Assembly: GCA_963615055.1 (NCBI GenBank)
Contig: CAVEFO010000005.1
Span: 1 to 56,949 of the forward strand
Length of the DNA: 56,949 bases
From: UBA1822 sp963615055
GTDB lineage: Bacteria; Bacillota; Negativicutes; Veillonellales; Dialisteraceae
Reading direction: 5' to 3'
Shown here: piece after piece, positions 16,769-25,255 of the stretch
Layout of the letters: every line of letters begins with the position of its first letter
Position numbering within the stretch: position 1 is the stretch's first letter
Notes under the pieces: generated by a model
Database searches by the model: none
What the model was told of the DNA's origin: nothing
The model's input: the letters and a program-made list of their open reading frames with translations, nothing else
Translations under genes and position numbers: made by a program

Positions 16769-16797
16769 ATTATACAGTCCGCCTCCTGCCTTGTCAA
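16769..16797 (-). promoter_or_regulatory. Consensus promoter of rplU operon
   Basis: TTGACA (16797-16792), a 17-nt spacer and TATAAT (16774-16769): both hexamers perfect. This suits constitutive high expression of ribosomal proteins. Confidence 0.9.
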
Positions 16798-17132
16798 GAC
16801 AAACAATATACGCACAAAACCTTTAGGTAAAAAATGTGCCTCTTTGCGGCATTCTATCATCCACCTACTCCGACAAAGAAAATTTGCAGACGCTTCGACG
16901 ATTTTTAAAATTCTCGCCGAGTTTTGCATGGCACTCACAATCGCCTCGCGTCACCCCGTTTCTAAGGCTCCTGTTTGTTTATACAAGGCGATACCGCTTA
17001 AACTAGTAGCTAAAAGCCAACGACTAACAACTATCTCGGGCATGAAAAAATGCCGAACACACATCTGACCGTCTGGCCATCTGATGTCTCCATCTCTATC
17101 GGCCGCAAACTCTTTCAATCCCTTCCCGCAAC
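16798..17132. other. Spacer upstream of rplU
   Basis: About 335 bp between the rplU promoter and the terminator of the next minus-strand gene. No convincing gene or repeat array is visible, only degenerate heptamer-like stretches near 17010-17030. Confidence 0.5.
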
Positions 17133-17156
17133 AAAAAAGACGGCTTTCGCCGCCTC
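17133..17156 (-). terminator. Intrinsic terminator
   Basis: On the minus strand AGGCGGC-GAA-AGCCGTCT (one mismatch) is followed by TTTTTT. It lies 18 nt after the stop of the exported Glu-rich protein. Confidence 0.7.
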
Positions 17157-17173
17157 GTGCTTCTGTTCCCTTT

Positions 17174-18136
17174 TTACGATTGCACCGTCTGAATAGAAAC
17201 CGTCACCTTCTGCTGACTTTGTTCGATTTCCTTTTCTTCATACGCCGTATCGGAATCCGGCGGAATCACAACATCGATACGCGTCCGATCCGCTTGTCCT
17301 CCGACCACCGCTTTCTCCTGCTCGTCTGCCTCTTCTTCCAGCACCGATTGCACTCGCTTTTCAAATTCTCTCCAAAGCGGCGACTCCGGCGCCCTCGACA
17401 GCTTCGGTTCCTTTTTCGCTTTCTTCGGCTTTTCAGGCGTTGTTTCTTTCGGCGCCGCCGTTTCCTCTTTCGGCACCATCTCCGCTTCCGGCGCCGATTC
17501 GCTTTCCTCTTCGCTCACATCCGTCGCCTCTCCCGATGGAGACGTCGGTTTGTCCAGCCCCGCTTTTCGGATGGCGATTTCCTGCATTTCCCGCAAGAAA
17601 CCTTCCCGTCTCGCATCATCACCGAAAGCGGACAAGACCGCTTCTTCCGCTAAATACTCCGCCATCGGCGCTTTCTCCGGCAGCGGTGCGTACGTCCCGT
17701 CAGCTCCTTTTTTAGAGGCTTTCCCAAAACCATCTATGCAAAATTCCATCCTGCTGCGCACAGCCCCCTCCGGCCGTGCCTCGACCACCGTCACTATCGC
17801 AAAAATCATATCGTTTACGACATCCGTCACATGAATGGAATCCTTCACCAAATAAATGCCGTCATCCGTCTTCCCGTCCTCAGAAAGCGCAAACAGCTGC
17901 TCGTATCGTGGATCCGCCGTGAGCGGCACCCCTTCTTTCCGAATCGCTTCCGACTCTTCCGCTGCCGCCTCCGCCTCTTTTTCAGAAGACGAAACCGGAC
18001 GCGCCGTTTCCTTGGCCGCCACCGATTTTGCCTGATTCCAAGTCCCGTCACCGACCGAAAAAGGCGTCTCCGCCCCCGTGACCGACATCACGCAACCGCA
18101 AAGACACACCCCAAAAGCCCACGCCAACCGCTTCAT
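17174..18136 (-). CDS. Exported Glu/Lys-rich protein of unknown function
   Basis: 320 aa from the ATG at 18136 (MKRLAWAFGVCLCGCVMSVT), which has a signal peptide cleaved near TGA-ETPF. The mature protein has an acidic stretch (about 45-65), a compact middle (YLVKDSIHVTDVVNDMIFAI to SRMEFCIDGFGK), then a long low-complexity Glu/Pro/Lys linker (about 200-265) and a C-terminal region ending VTVSIQTVQS. I do not recognise a family. The architecture suggests a periplasmic or envelope-attached protein. Monocistronic, with its own terminator. Seven codons of possible upstream start (18157) are less likely because they would precede the signal peptide. Confidence 0.75.
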   Translation of the reverse strand: MKRLAWAFGVCLCGCVMSVTGAETPFSVGDGTWNQAKSVAAKETARPVSSSEKEAEAAAEESEAIRKEGVPLTADPRYEQLFALSEDGKTDDGIYLVKDSIHVTDVVNDMIFAIVTVVEARPEGAVRSRMEFCIDGFGKASKKGADGTYAPLPEKAPMAEYLAEEAVLSAFGDDARREGFLREMQEIAIRKAGLDKPTSPSGEATDVSEEESESAPEAEMVPKEETAAPKETTPEKPKKAKKEPKLSRAPESPLWREFEKRVQSVLEEEADEQEKAVVGGQADRTRIDVVIPPDSDTAYEEKEIEQSQQKVTVSIQTVQS

Positions 18137-18279
18137 TGCATCCTCCGACGGAAACATAAAAAATTCCGACCCTTATTTCTTCCATTATAGCATAAAAGCC
18201 ATAAGGAAATAAGCATTGGCATTTCTTTTTGATTTCCAGTAATATAGGTGGTACAAACCAAACGAAATGAGGAAACGAC

Positions 18280-18996
18280 ATGGAAGAAATCAAAATAGAA
18301 ATGAAAGCCTATTGGACCCGCCGTGTGAAAAATTTCTCCACCCTCCGCGCGCGAGAATTTGCCGGCGAAAAACACGAGCAGTGGCTGTCGGAATTGGAAA
18401 CATACATTTCACCTCAAAAGCCTCTGAATATTTTGGACATCGGGACGGGGACCGGTTTCTTTGCCTTTTTACTGGCAGAAAGAGGACACCGCTTGACCGG
18501 CATCGATTTGACGCCGGACATGATCCGAGAAGCAAAACGCATCGCCGCCCACCACAATTTCCCCGTCAATTTTCTCGTCATGGATGCGGAAACTCCCGAT
18601 TTTCCGCCGCAATCCTTCGACGCCATTGTGACGAGGAAACTGACCTGGACGCTCCCCCATCTACCGGAAGCCTACCGGGCATGGCACCGATTATTGAAAC
18701 CCGGCGGCATCCTGCTCAATTTCGATGCCGATTACTGCCGAGAAACCGCCGTCTACGACCGCCTTGCCCGGCACGCGCACCAAGACGTAGACGCCGCCCT
18801 GATGCAAGAATACGAAAAAATGAAAGACATCCTCCGCCCCGCCCAAATGCCCCGCCCCCACTGGGACACACTCCTTCTCCAAAAAGCCGGATTCTCCCAT
18901 ATTTCCGTCGATACCCAAGTCGGCAAACGAATCTACAAAGAAATCGACGAATTCTACGACCCGACCCCCGTCTTCTCCCTCTTCGCAATCGCATGA
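18280..18996 (+). CDS. Class I SAM-dependent methyltransferase
   Basis: 238 aa. Motif I is LDIGTGTGFFAFLLAERG (about 52-69), motif II GIDLTPDMI, motif IV FDAIVTRKLTWTLP, and post-motif GGILLNFDADY. These are UbiE/COQ5-type methyltransferase features; the substrate cannot be inferred. A GAGGAAACGAC ribosome site precedes the ATG. It is isolated: the minus-strand exported protein lies behind it and a relic-filled spacer ahead. Confidence 0.88.
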   Translation: MEEIKIEMKAYWTRRVKNFSTLRAREFAGEKHEQWLSELETYISPQKPLNILDIGTGTGFFAFLLAERGHRLTGIDLTPDMIREAKRIAAHHNFPVNFLVMDAETPDFPPQSFDAIVTRKLTWTLPHLPEAYRAWHRLLKPGGILLNFDADYCRETAVYDRLARHAHQDVDAALMQEYEKMKDILRPAQMPRPHWDTLLLQKAGFSHISVDTQVGKRIYKEIDEFYDPTPVFSLFAIA

Positions 18997-19168
18997 AACA
19001 AAACAGAAAGCTTCACGCATGGAACAGCTCGTCACCATCGAATCGTCGTAAATCTGTTTTAACCGCTGCCGATACTGGCAGAAATCGCAGACAGAAACTC
19101 CCCGGTATCATCGCATTTAAGTTGCGCGTATCTTGTAACCCAAAGAAAAAACGAAAGGTGCTATATGA

Positions 19169-19217
19169 CAAAAGAAGGAACTGTAAATGCCTTGCACTAG
19201 CTACAGTTCCTTCTTTT
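19169..19217. terminator. Bidirectional hairpin terminator, copy 1
   Basis: A long perfect stem (GAAGGAACTGTA with TACAGTTCCTTC, extended by AAAA/TTTT) lies just beyond the relic gene at 19276. A diverged copy sits at 52724-52772 after the intact homologue. Confidence 0.8.
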
Positions 19218-19275
19218 ATTAGAAAAGAAGCAAAAGATCCAATCATTGACGTTTTACGCAGTAAACCCGAACGAA

Positions 19276-19435
19276 TTATGGGTATAATCCTTGCCCTTTC
19301 AGCGTTTCAATCCTTGGCTGTGCCTTTTCTTTGACTCTGGCATAAGCTTCTTTTTCTTCTCTCGTCAAATCCGATTCGGCATGTACCACGGTGAACTGAT
19401 TGCCGTAAACGTTATATCCGGCAATCAGATATCCG
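19276..19435 (-). pseudogene. Truncated 3' remnant of family X exported protein
   Basis: The minus strand encodes the C-terminal ~50 residues of the proteins at 52831-53415 and 55232-55822 (GYNVYGNQFTVV, ESDLTREEKEAYARV, QPRIETLKGQGLYP, stop). Upstream the match ends and an in-frame stop follows within about 10 codons; no start codon exists. Together with the following hairpin this is a broken duplicate of the 3' end of the X gene on the other side of the prophage. Confidence 0.85.
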
Positions 19436-19500
19436 ATTTTAAGTATCTCTTCAGATTATTTTTTGCGTATAATCTCCCATCGCTACCCGCTCATCTGAAT

Positions 19501-19528
19501 TTGATTTTTCGTGAAAACATCCTATAAT
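19501..19528 (+). promoter_or_regulatory. Promoter of exported protein gene
   Basis: TTGATT (19501-19506), a 16-nt spacer and TATAAT (19523-19528), about 60 nt before the start at 19590. Confidence 0.6.
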
Positions 19529-19589
19529 AAGCCCAAAGAACAAGCCAAAATCAAAATATTTTTCTATGTAAGAAAGGAGCTTCTCCGCC

Positions 19590-20186
19590 ATGCTCAGAAA
19601 ACCTTTGATTGTTTGCCTTTTTCTCTTTGCCCTTCCGTACGGTGCCTTGGCCATATCCCATGCTGAGTTGAAACAAAATCCGTCCAAATATGCTCTCGTG
19701 TATGATTCCCCCAGCTCTACCGTCTTGATCGACGTTAATTCTATCAAAGTGTTGCAGAATAAGCATCCATTTGTCGCGGTCCAAGTGGATTTTTACACCG
19801 TGCTCTATGGTTCCAAAATGATTTTCAAAGATACGACCAGCTACGCCTTTAACATGAGAGCAATAATACCCGTGCGCATTCCAAAAATAGAAAAGGCACA
19901 TCCCGAATACACAAGCAAAAAAGAATCTGAAGAAATTATTTCAAAGCAAATCAGCACTTCCGGCATTTTTTCAACGCTTGACCAATGGGAAGCTTTCAAT
20001 GTCTACGGAGAGTCATATCCGAACACTTCCGCTGCCTTAATCGATCTGATTAGTCGTGAGGAACGGAAAGAAATTTTCTCTAAGGCTCCATGGGAAGTCT
20101 GCAAATACATGTTCGCCAAACTGCTCAGACCAAAATATACAGCCTTCGGTCTCCCGGCTGTCTATACGGCCTATTGGCAGCCCTGA
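19590..20186 (+). CDS. Exported protein of unknown function
   Basis: 198 aa with a clear signal peptide (MLRKPLIVCLFLFALPYGAL, cleaved near ALA-IS). The mature part begins with a segment YALVYDSPSSTVLIDVNSI typical of small exported proteins in Negativicutes that carry a beta-sandwich. The C-terminal half has an Arg/Lys-rich helix (ISREERKEIF) and ends AVYTAYWQP. No enzymatic motif. AAAGGAGCTTCTCC precedes the ATG. It lies just outside the recombinase end of the prophage and is probably a host gene. Function unknown. Confidence 0.75.
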   Translation: MLRKPLIVCLFLFALPYGALAISHAELKQNPSKYALVYDSPSSTVLIDVNSIKVLQNKHPFVAVQVDFYTVLYGSKMIFKDTTSYAFNMRAIIPVRIPKIEKAHPEYTSKKESEEIISKQISTSGIFSTLDQWEAFNVYGESYPNTSAALIDLISREERKEIFSKAPWEVCKYMFAKLLRPKYTAFGLPAVYTAYWQP

Positions 20187-20271
20187 TTTCAGTCGTTTCT
20201 GTTTTCATTGGCACTTGTCCCTATCCCAAAACGGAATTTTCGTTTTTAGAATTTGACGACAAATCCGTATG

Positions 20272-20306
20272 AGGAAGATAATACGTAAGATAATACGTAA
20301 GATACC
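20272..20306. repeat. Tandem 13-bp repeat
   Basis: Two and a half copies of AAGATAATACGT A-type units lie between the exported protein and the recombinase terminator, near the left boundary of the prophage. Confidence 0.7.
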
Positions 20307-20352
20307 GGAGCGTCTTCGATTTCTCTGTTAAGTTTGCAGCGCGCAACAAAAA

Positions 20353-20383
20353 CTCCCAATCTTGTTTGTATCAAAATTGGGAG
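20353..20383 (-). terminator. Terminator of recombinase operon
   Basis: Stem CTCCCAAT with ATTGGGAG, followed on the minus strand by TTTTTGTT, about 110 nt after the recombinase stop. Confidence 0.75.
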
Positions 20384-20430
20384 TCTGATTTGGCAAAGAT
20401 AACCACAATTGATACCATATCCCTTCGTGA

Positions 20431-20482
20431 GGTGCATTGTAATGCAAAAGAGGTGCAACACCTTTTATGTGCACCCCTCCAT
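20431..20482. other. Candidate left attachment region
   Basis: Immediately 3' of the recombinase gene is a cluster of inverted repeats (AGGTGCAACACCT; GAGGTGCA against TGCACCCCTC). Large serine integrase sites are imperfect palindromes beside the integrase gene, so this is a plausible position. No matching core was found at the right end. Confidence 0.3.
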
Positions 20483-20492
20483 TAGATAATGT

Positions 20493-22076
20493 TCAAATTT
20501 TTATTTTTACACCGGATTGAAATGTAAACGTCATTCCTCCATCTGCATGAATTGTCACTTTGTTAATAACTGCCAGCCAGAGCCTTTCATCGAAATCCGT
20601 CAGTGCCTTTCGGGTTTGTATCTCATTTATGAACATTTCGATTGCCTTCCCTTTTGCTTCCCTTTCCATCTTTTCTGCCGAAAGTCTGTCAAAACACGCC
20701 TTTTCTTTCTCATACCTACCGACAAGATTCTTGTAACGTGCCGCATACTCTTCCTGGCTTTGACTTCGTTGCGCATTTTCGTTAACACATTGTTGCGCCT
20801 GCTCAAACAGGTCTTGCAAGATTTCTTGTTGACGTTGCATCTTAGCTTCGATTTCCACACAATTCGAAACCGTTGATTGCATTAGCCGGCAATCTTCTAG
20901 AATGCTTTCGTTATCGGCCAATACCTGATTCATGGCTTGGACAAATCCGTCCTTAATTGCCCTCTCATAAAGATGCGGAGTTTGACATTTGTGTTCGCCT
21001 TTAAATTTATGGTTACACTGCCAAATAACGCGGCGATATTTTCCCGTGGAGCCCCACACCTTACGACCGTAAAATGCACCACAATCACCACAAACAATAC
21101 GAGCCGAAAAGATGGTATTTCCTCTGTATCTTCGACCAAGATTCTTACGTCTGCGAATTTCTTCTTGGACTTTATCGAATTCCTCCGGCGAGATGATAGC
21201 CTCGTGACTATGCTCAATGTAGTATTGCGGTACCTCCCCTTCGTTTGACTTCATCTTTTTGGTCGAAAAATCTACAGTAAATTTCTTTTGGAGCAATGCC
21301 GACCCTTTATACTTCTCGTTGGTAAGAATACTTTTCACGGTCCCAACCGTCCATTTTTCATTGCCGGCCGGTGTAGGAATTCGACTTGCCGTTAAACCTT
21401 TTGCTATCAAATATGCAGATTGACCCTCCATGAAGCATTTGTATATTCTGCGTACAACTGCTGCTTCTTCCTCTACGATTTTCGGTAAGTCGTCCGCCCC
21501 TTTCTGATAACCGAGAAAATGTTTATAAGGTAGGCTAACCTTCCCATCTGCAAAACGTTTCCGTTGTCCCCATGTAACGTTTTCCGAAATGGATCGGCTT
21601 TCTTCTTGGGCAAGGCTTGACATGATAGTCAGAAGCAGTTCACCCTTGCTATCAAACGTGTAGATATTCTCCTTTTCAAAGTAGACCTCTACTCCTTTTC
21701 CTTTTAGTTTCCGAATCGTTACCAAACTGTCCACTGTATTTCTTGCAAAGCGACTGACTGATTTCGTGACGATAAGGTCAATTTGACCAGCCATAGCATC
21801 ATCAATCATCTCCTTAAAGCCTTCTCGGTTTTTCGTATTACAGCCGGAAAGTCCTTCATCCGTATACATCTTCACAAATTGCCATTCCGGATTTCTCCGG
21901 ATGTATTGCGTGTAATACTCAACCTGTGCCTCATAGCTGGTAAACTGCTCTTCGCTGTCAGTGGATACCCTGGCATATCCGGCTACACGGCGTTTTTTCG
22001 TTGATGACTTTGAAATATGTGTCAGTAGATTCACCGTAGATGGAATGACTGTCACTTTTCTTGCCGTATTTCTCAT
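20493..22076 (-). CDS. Large serine recombinase 1 (site-specific integrase)
   Basis: 527 aa. N-terminal resolvase domain with nucleophile Ser38 (GYARVSTDS), conserved arginines in SVSRFARNT and SLAQEESRSISENV; recombinase domain (GLTASRIPTPAGNEKWTVGTVKSIL style); zinc ribbon (CGDCG ... C..C, about 345-385); C-terminal coiled coil (about 400-475). Such enzymes integrate and excise phages and mobilizable elements. The start at 22076 overlaps the second recombinase stop (ATGA); an upstream in-frame ATG lies inside that gene. Paired large serine recombinases are common at one end of Firmicutes prophages. Confidence 0.95.
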   Translation of the reverse strand: MRNTARKVTVIPSTVNLLTHISKSSTKKRRVAGYARVSTDSEEQFTSYEAQVEYYTQYIRRNPEWQFVKMYTDEGLSGCNTKNREGFKEMIDDAMAGQIDLIVTKSVSRFARNTVDSLVTIRKLKGKGVEVYFEKENIYTFDSKGELLLTIMSSLAQEESRSISENVTWGQRKRFADGKVSLPYKHFLGYQKGADDLPKIVEEEAAVVRRIYKCFMEGQSAYLIAKGLTASRIPTPAGNEKWTVGTVKSILTNEKYKGSALLQKKFTVDFSTKKMKSNEGEVPQYYIEHSHEAIISPEEFDKVQEEIRRRKNLGRRYRGNTIFSARIVCGDCGAFYGRKVWGSTGKYRRVIWQCNHKFKGEHKCQTPHLYERAIKDGFVQAMNQVLADNESILEDCRLMQSTVSNCVEIEAKMQRQQEILQDLFEQAQQCVNENAQRSQSQEEYAARYKNLVGRYEKEKACFDRLSAEKMEREAKGKAIEMFINEIQTRKALTDFDERLWLAVINKVTIHADGGMTFTFQSGVKIKI

Positions 22077-23377
22077 TTCTTTTCCTTCCTTCCCTGTATC
22101 GCGCACAGCCTAGCTTTTTCTTTCATTTCCGAAGTCCAACTATCTGCTCTGGATCTGTTTTCCCACTTTTGGATAATTTCTGTCCCTTCATGAAAACAAA
22201 ATACTAGTATATTATCTTTCTCGACTCGAATTTTCGCGATTCGAGCCTTTACAATTTCCGAATCCAACCGATCAATTCCCAGAACCCTGCATGTCAATGT
22301 TTCCAAGGTTTCTTCCGGAATACTCTTTGCATAACAATCGATTCTCCCTTTTGTCAAATAGGTCGTACATTGTCGCCATACTTTCCCGCGTCGTGTAATC
22401 CGTTTATAGATATTTCCGCAATTCCCACAAACAACAAGACCGGACAATACGGAATAACGTTTAGGTTTCCACGCAGAAGCCTTTTTATCGAAAGCTTCCA
22501 GCCGTGCCGTAACCTCTTTATAAAGCTCTTTGGAAATGATTGGCTCATGCGTATCTTCCGCATAATACTGTGGAAGTTCCCCGCGATTTATTACAAACTT
22601 CTTCTCTATCGGATTATTCCTATATCGTTTTTGTAGTAAGGCGCTCCCGATATATTTCTCATTCGAAAGAACTTTACGTATTCCTGCGGGACACCACTTG
22701 CCACCATACGACCCGGTACAGCCTCTTTTGTTCAAAATCCGACTTATAGATCGCATACTTTCACCGGCACTGAAGCGTTCAAATATTTCTTTCACCACCG
22801 CCGCCTGTGCGGGATTAACGCTAATGGTTCCCGCTGTAATATCATAGCCGTAAAGAGAACGTAGATTGACCAATTCACCATTCTCAAATCCCCTTCTGAT
22901 TCGCCATTTCTGATTTTCACTAGCGGAACGGCTCTCTTCTTGGGCATAAGATGCCAATATGGTCATCATAAGTTCACCCTCCATGCTAAATGTATGAATA
23001 TTCTGTTCTTCAAAGAAAACATCAACACCAAGACTCCTCAGTTCGCGGGTGATTTGTAGCAAAGTCACCGTATTACGCGCAAAACGGGAAATGCTCTTGA
23101 CCAGCACGAGGTCAATATTCCCTTTCCGACATTCTGCTAACATTTGATTAAGGCCACCCCTATCCTGCTTCGTCCCGGTCACGGCTTCATCTGTAAAAAC
23201 ACCACAATAAAGCCAACCTATGTGTTTTTGAATCAGTTCACTATAATAACTGACTTGTGCCGACAAAGAATGCAGCATGGCATCTTTCCCGGTGGAAACG
23301 CGCGCATACGCACAGACCCGTAGCAATTTCGGACTCTCCTTACATGGAAAATCGACCTTTTCCACTACTCTTTCCAT
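22073..23377 (-). CDS. Large serine recombinase 2
   Basis: 434 aa. Resolvase domain with Ser28 (AYARVSTGK) and SISRFARNT; recombinase domain; zinc ribbon CGNCGNIYKR with downstream cysteines. It lacks the long coiled coil of the first enzyme and is shorter. The start at 23377 follows AGGAGGTTAATCAG. It is coupled to recombinase 1 by a 4-bp overlap, so both are probably needed, or one acts as directionality partner. Confidence 0.95.
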   Translation of the reverse strand: MERVVEKVDFPCKESPKLLRVCAYARVSTGKDAMLHSLSAQVSYYSELIQKHIGWLYCGVFTDEAVTGTKQDRGGLNQMLAECRKGNIDLVLVKSISRFARNTVTLLQITRELRSLGVDVFFEEQNIHTFSMEGELMMTILASYAQEESRSASENQKWRIRRGFENGELVNLRSLYGYDITAGTISVNPAQAAVVKEIFERFSAGESMRSISRILNKRGCTGSYGGKWCPAGIRKVLSNEKYIGSALLQKRYRNNPIEKKFVINRGELPQYYAEDTHEPIISKELYKEVTARLEAFDKKASAWKPKRYSVLSGLVVCGNCGNIYKRITRRGKVWRQCTTYLTKGRIDCYAKSIPEETLETLTCRVLGIDRLDSEIVKARIAKIRVEKDNILVFCFHEGTEIIQKWENRSRADSWTSEMKEKARLCAIQGRKEKK

Positions 23378-23452
23378 CTGATTAACCTCCTTTCCGATTT
23401 GTGACATATTACCTCTACTATCACCGTATATCCAGCAATTTCGGCAATATCT

Positions 23453-23611
23453 TCAACGAAATATACTGTGCGTGGACAAACCATATTTTTCAGCCATAAC
23501 GCCTTCAATCCGTTTATAATCATCAGCTGAAATAATCCCTTTGATAAGCATACTACGCACTATACACATGGCCACATGATAGGCTTCCAATCGTTCCATG
23601 AAGTCACTCAT
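23453..23611 (-). CDS. Small SHOCT-like protein in recombinase operon
   Basis: 52 aa from the ATG at 23611 (MSDFMERLEAYHVAMCIVRS). The C-terminal half (MLIKGIISADDYKRIEGVM) has the pattern of SHOCT-type short domains: long helix, GxI(S/T)xxDYxxxE. Similar small proteins often sit next to serine recombinases in Clostridia and Negativicutes; role unknown. The start overlaps the stop of the zinc-ribbon gene by 4 bp. Confidence 0.75.
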   Translation of the reverse strand: MSDFMERLEAYHVAMCIVRSMLIKGIISADDYKRIEGVMAEKYGLSTHSIFR

Positions 23612-24006
23612 CGAGACACCGCCTTCCGGCGAAATGCCACATAACATGCACGCGAGCAGAATTTTCTATGTGAATTTCCATAGCTTTCAAATTTTTTCCC
23701 ACACTCACGACAAACGAAATCGTAATACGCCTTACGCTCCACTTGCTCCGTATGAGAGTTCCACCATTTCATGCGGCATGAATCTGAACAAAATATCTTT
23801 TTCCGCTTATGTGGCATCTGCTTTAGCGGCTCCCCGCAATTTTTGCAAAAACTTTCTGTCTCTCGCACCGCTTCCCTGCTTGTAGGATGTCGAATAAGAA
23901 ATGATTTTACGGTATTAGGCGAGAGTCCAAGTTCTTTTGCTATCTTCTTATATCCATATCCTCTGTGATAAAACCGGCTGGTATTTATTCTGTCCATTTC
24001 CGTCAT
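23608..24006 (-). CDS. HTH and zinc-ribbon protein of recombinase operon
   Basis: 132 aa. N-terminal sigma-region-4-like helix-turn-helix (YGYKKIAKELGLSPNTVKSF) followed by two zinc-binding halves (CKNCGEP ... CSDSC and CRECGKKF ... CSRAC). The start at 24006 follows AGGAGGTGCTC. It heads a four-gene operon with the SHOCT-like protein and the two recombinases, suggesting a regulatory role in excision. A degraded copy of its last ~45 residues lies at 36588-36728, beyond the RM operon. Confidence 0.85.
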   Translation of the reverse strand: MTEMDRINTSRFYHRGYGYKKIAKELGLSPNTVKSFLIRHPTSREAVRETESFCKNCGEPLKQMPHKRKKIFCSDSCRMKWWNSHTEQVERKAYYDFVCRECGKKFESYGNSHRKFCSRACYVAFRRKAVSR

Positions 24007-24126
24007 GATGAGCACCTCCTACTTAATAGCCACGGGAGAGCACAAAATCTGACGGTCTTAAGAAATAAAAAAATCCTACCCTGATTCCAAGAAACCAAAA
24101 CAGACCCAATTCAATCTATAGCCCGC

Positions 24127-24213
24127 AAAAAAAGCCCTATCGGATTGTCTCCGATAGGGCTCATTTTATGTCAGCTGCTTGGCCAAGAATAACGTCGTCA
24201 GGATAATCCAGAC
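24127..24213. repeat. 87-bp direct repeat, copy 1 (contains terminator)
   Basis: Matches 24909-24995 at 85 of 87 positions by eye. It contains the hairpin AGCCCTATCGG/CCGATAGGGCT with a 7-T run on the minus strand (24161-24127), which terminates the exported-protein gene, plus the last ~16 codons of the coiled-coil reading frame found at the other copy. Confidence 0.9.
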
Positions 24214-24239
24214 GATTTTCAGCTATGGTAATAACAAAC

Positions 24240-24815
24240 TTATTTTTTTGCTGAATCTTTTGGTTTCCACTCGTTCTCAAAATCAGAATAATTCAACGTG
24301 TATGCTTTCCTTAAGTCCTTCATCATCTTGTTGTTTGGAATCAGCTCCGTGTTAATCCTCTGAAGACGTTGTACCGTGAGCTTCACGTCCTTTGCCGTTA
24401 CAAGTTTCTGCGCTATTTCCGCTGTCAAGGGGTAATAACGAGGTGCCGTCACGAGAAGAATTGATTGGTCCCCTCGGTACGGATTAGACACATTCAAAGA
24501 AATCGATTGCGCGGCATAATAATGCTTATCATCGATAGGTGTTGCCGTTAACCGATAAACTTCACCATCTATTTCCAACGTGCAATAATGGAGCACTTTT
24601 GTCGTGCGTCCACGAAATGCTAAACGCAACCAATATTCATGACTTTCATCGGAATTGACGTAATTCACAAATGTTGTCTCCCACTCCCCGGAGAGCACGT
24701 CATAAGCCGCATAAGAAACAGCTGTATCGCTTTCCGGTTCACAGACGAAATCATTGGCAAAAGCAGGAATGGACAACATGGATGCGATAGCAAGGGATAA
24801 TAAAACTTTTTTCAT
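24240..24815 (-). CDS. Exported protein of unknown function, flanked by direct repeats
   Basis: 191 aa from the ATG at 24815 (MKKVLLSLAIASMLSIPAFA, signal peptide cleaved before NDF). The mature protein looks like a small beta-rich exported domain (WETTFVNYVNSDESHEYWLR, YYAAQSISLNVSNPYRGDQS) followed by a helical C-terminus. No family recognised. It has its own -10 box (TATAAT, 24882-24877) and terminator, and sits between two nearly identical 87-bp repeats, as expected for a moron gene added to a prophage. Confidence 0.75.
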   Translation of the reverse strand: MKKVLLSLAIASMLSIPAFANDFVCEPESDTAVSYAAYDVLSGEWETTFVNYVNSDESHEYWLRLAFRGRTTKVLHYCTLEIDGEVYRLTATPIDDKHYYAAQSISLNVSNPYRGDQSILLVTAPRYYPLTAEIAQKLVTAKDVKLTVQRLQRINTELIPNNKMMKDLRKAYTLNYSDFENEWKPKDSAKK

Positions 24816-24908
24816 GACAAGTCCTTCTTTAATCTGAAATTTCGTATGACACGAATAAACCGAAAACTCTATGTACATTATACACCACGTTCCATCTATT
24901 TACCCAAT

Positions 24909-24995
24909 AAAAAAAGCCCTACCGGATTGTCTCCGATAGGGCTCATTTTATGTCAGCTGCTTGGCCAAGAGTAACGTCGTCAGGATAATCCAGAC
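24909..24995. repeat. 87-bp direct repeat, copy 2 (contains terminator)
   Basis: Second copy of 24127-24213. The hairpin AGCCCTACCGG/CCGATAGGGCT with T run ends the reading frame at 24948. Confidence 0.9.
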
Positions 24996-25255
24996 CGTTC
25001 GTTCCCGTTTTTGGTTTTCCTTAGTTTTCCGAACCTCGGCTTCGTATTTCTCCAAGGATTCGCCTGCAATCAGCAATGACTTCTTCTGCATGGCAAGCAA
25101 GCTCTCCGTTTCGGTCAATTGACTCTGCAATATGGCCAGCTGTTTCTTTTGCTTCTCTGACTCGCTCTTCGATTGCAATGTTAAGGTCTCTAGCTTCGTC
25201 AAGTTCGATTCTAACGTCCAAAGCTCCGTCTCCCTCGCCAAACGTAGCGTATTCC
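24948..25255 (-). pseudogene. Coiled-coil/membrane-tail reading frame without its own start
   Basis: About 100 codons of coherent sequence: a heptad-rich coiled coil (LTKLETLTLQSKSESEKQKK, ILQSQLTETESLLAMQKKSL) and a hydrophobic C-terminus (VWIILTTLLLAKQLT). In this frame the sequence upstream of about 25255 is nonsense. It overlaps the 3' part of the 25021-25587 gene in another frame. It may be the displaced C-terminus of that gene, reached by frameshift, or the tail of a lost gene. Confidence 0.5.

Larger units (their letters stand above)
18997..19500. other. Spacer with relic of an immunity-type gene
   Basis: No intact gene. The stretch to about 19150 shows nothing recognisable. From 19169 on there is a hairpin and the 3' end of a family X gene (separate entries). 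This is the left counterpart of the array beyond the prophage. Confidence 0.6.

Noticed and set aside
19451..19747. A 98-codon minus-strand frame ending YTQKII
   Set aside because: It runs antisense through the promoter and signal peptide of the exported protein at 19590. A relic of a membrane immunity gene is possible but I could not align it convincingly to Y or Z.
20431..20482. Firm assignment of attL and attR
   Set aside because: No identical core longer than a few bases was found near 20.4 kb and 52.6 kb; large serine recombinases need only 2-3 bp, so the sites cannot be fixed by reading alone.
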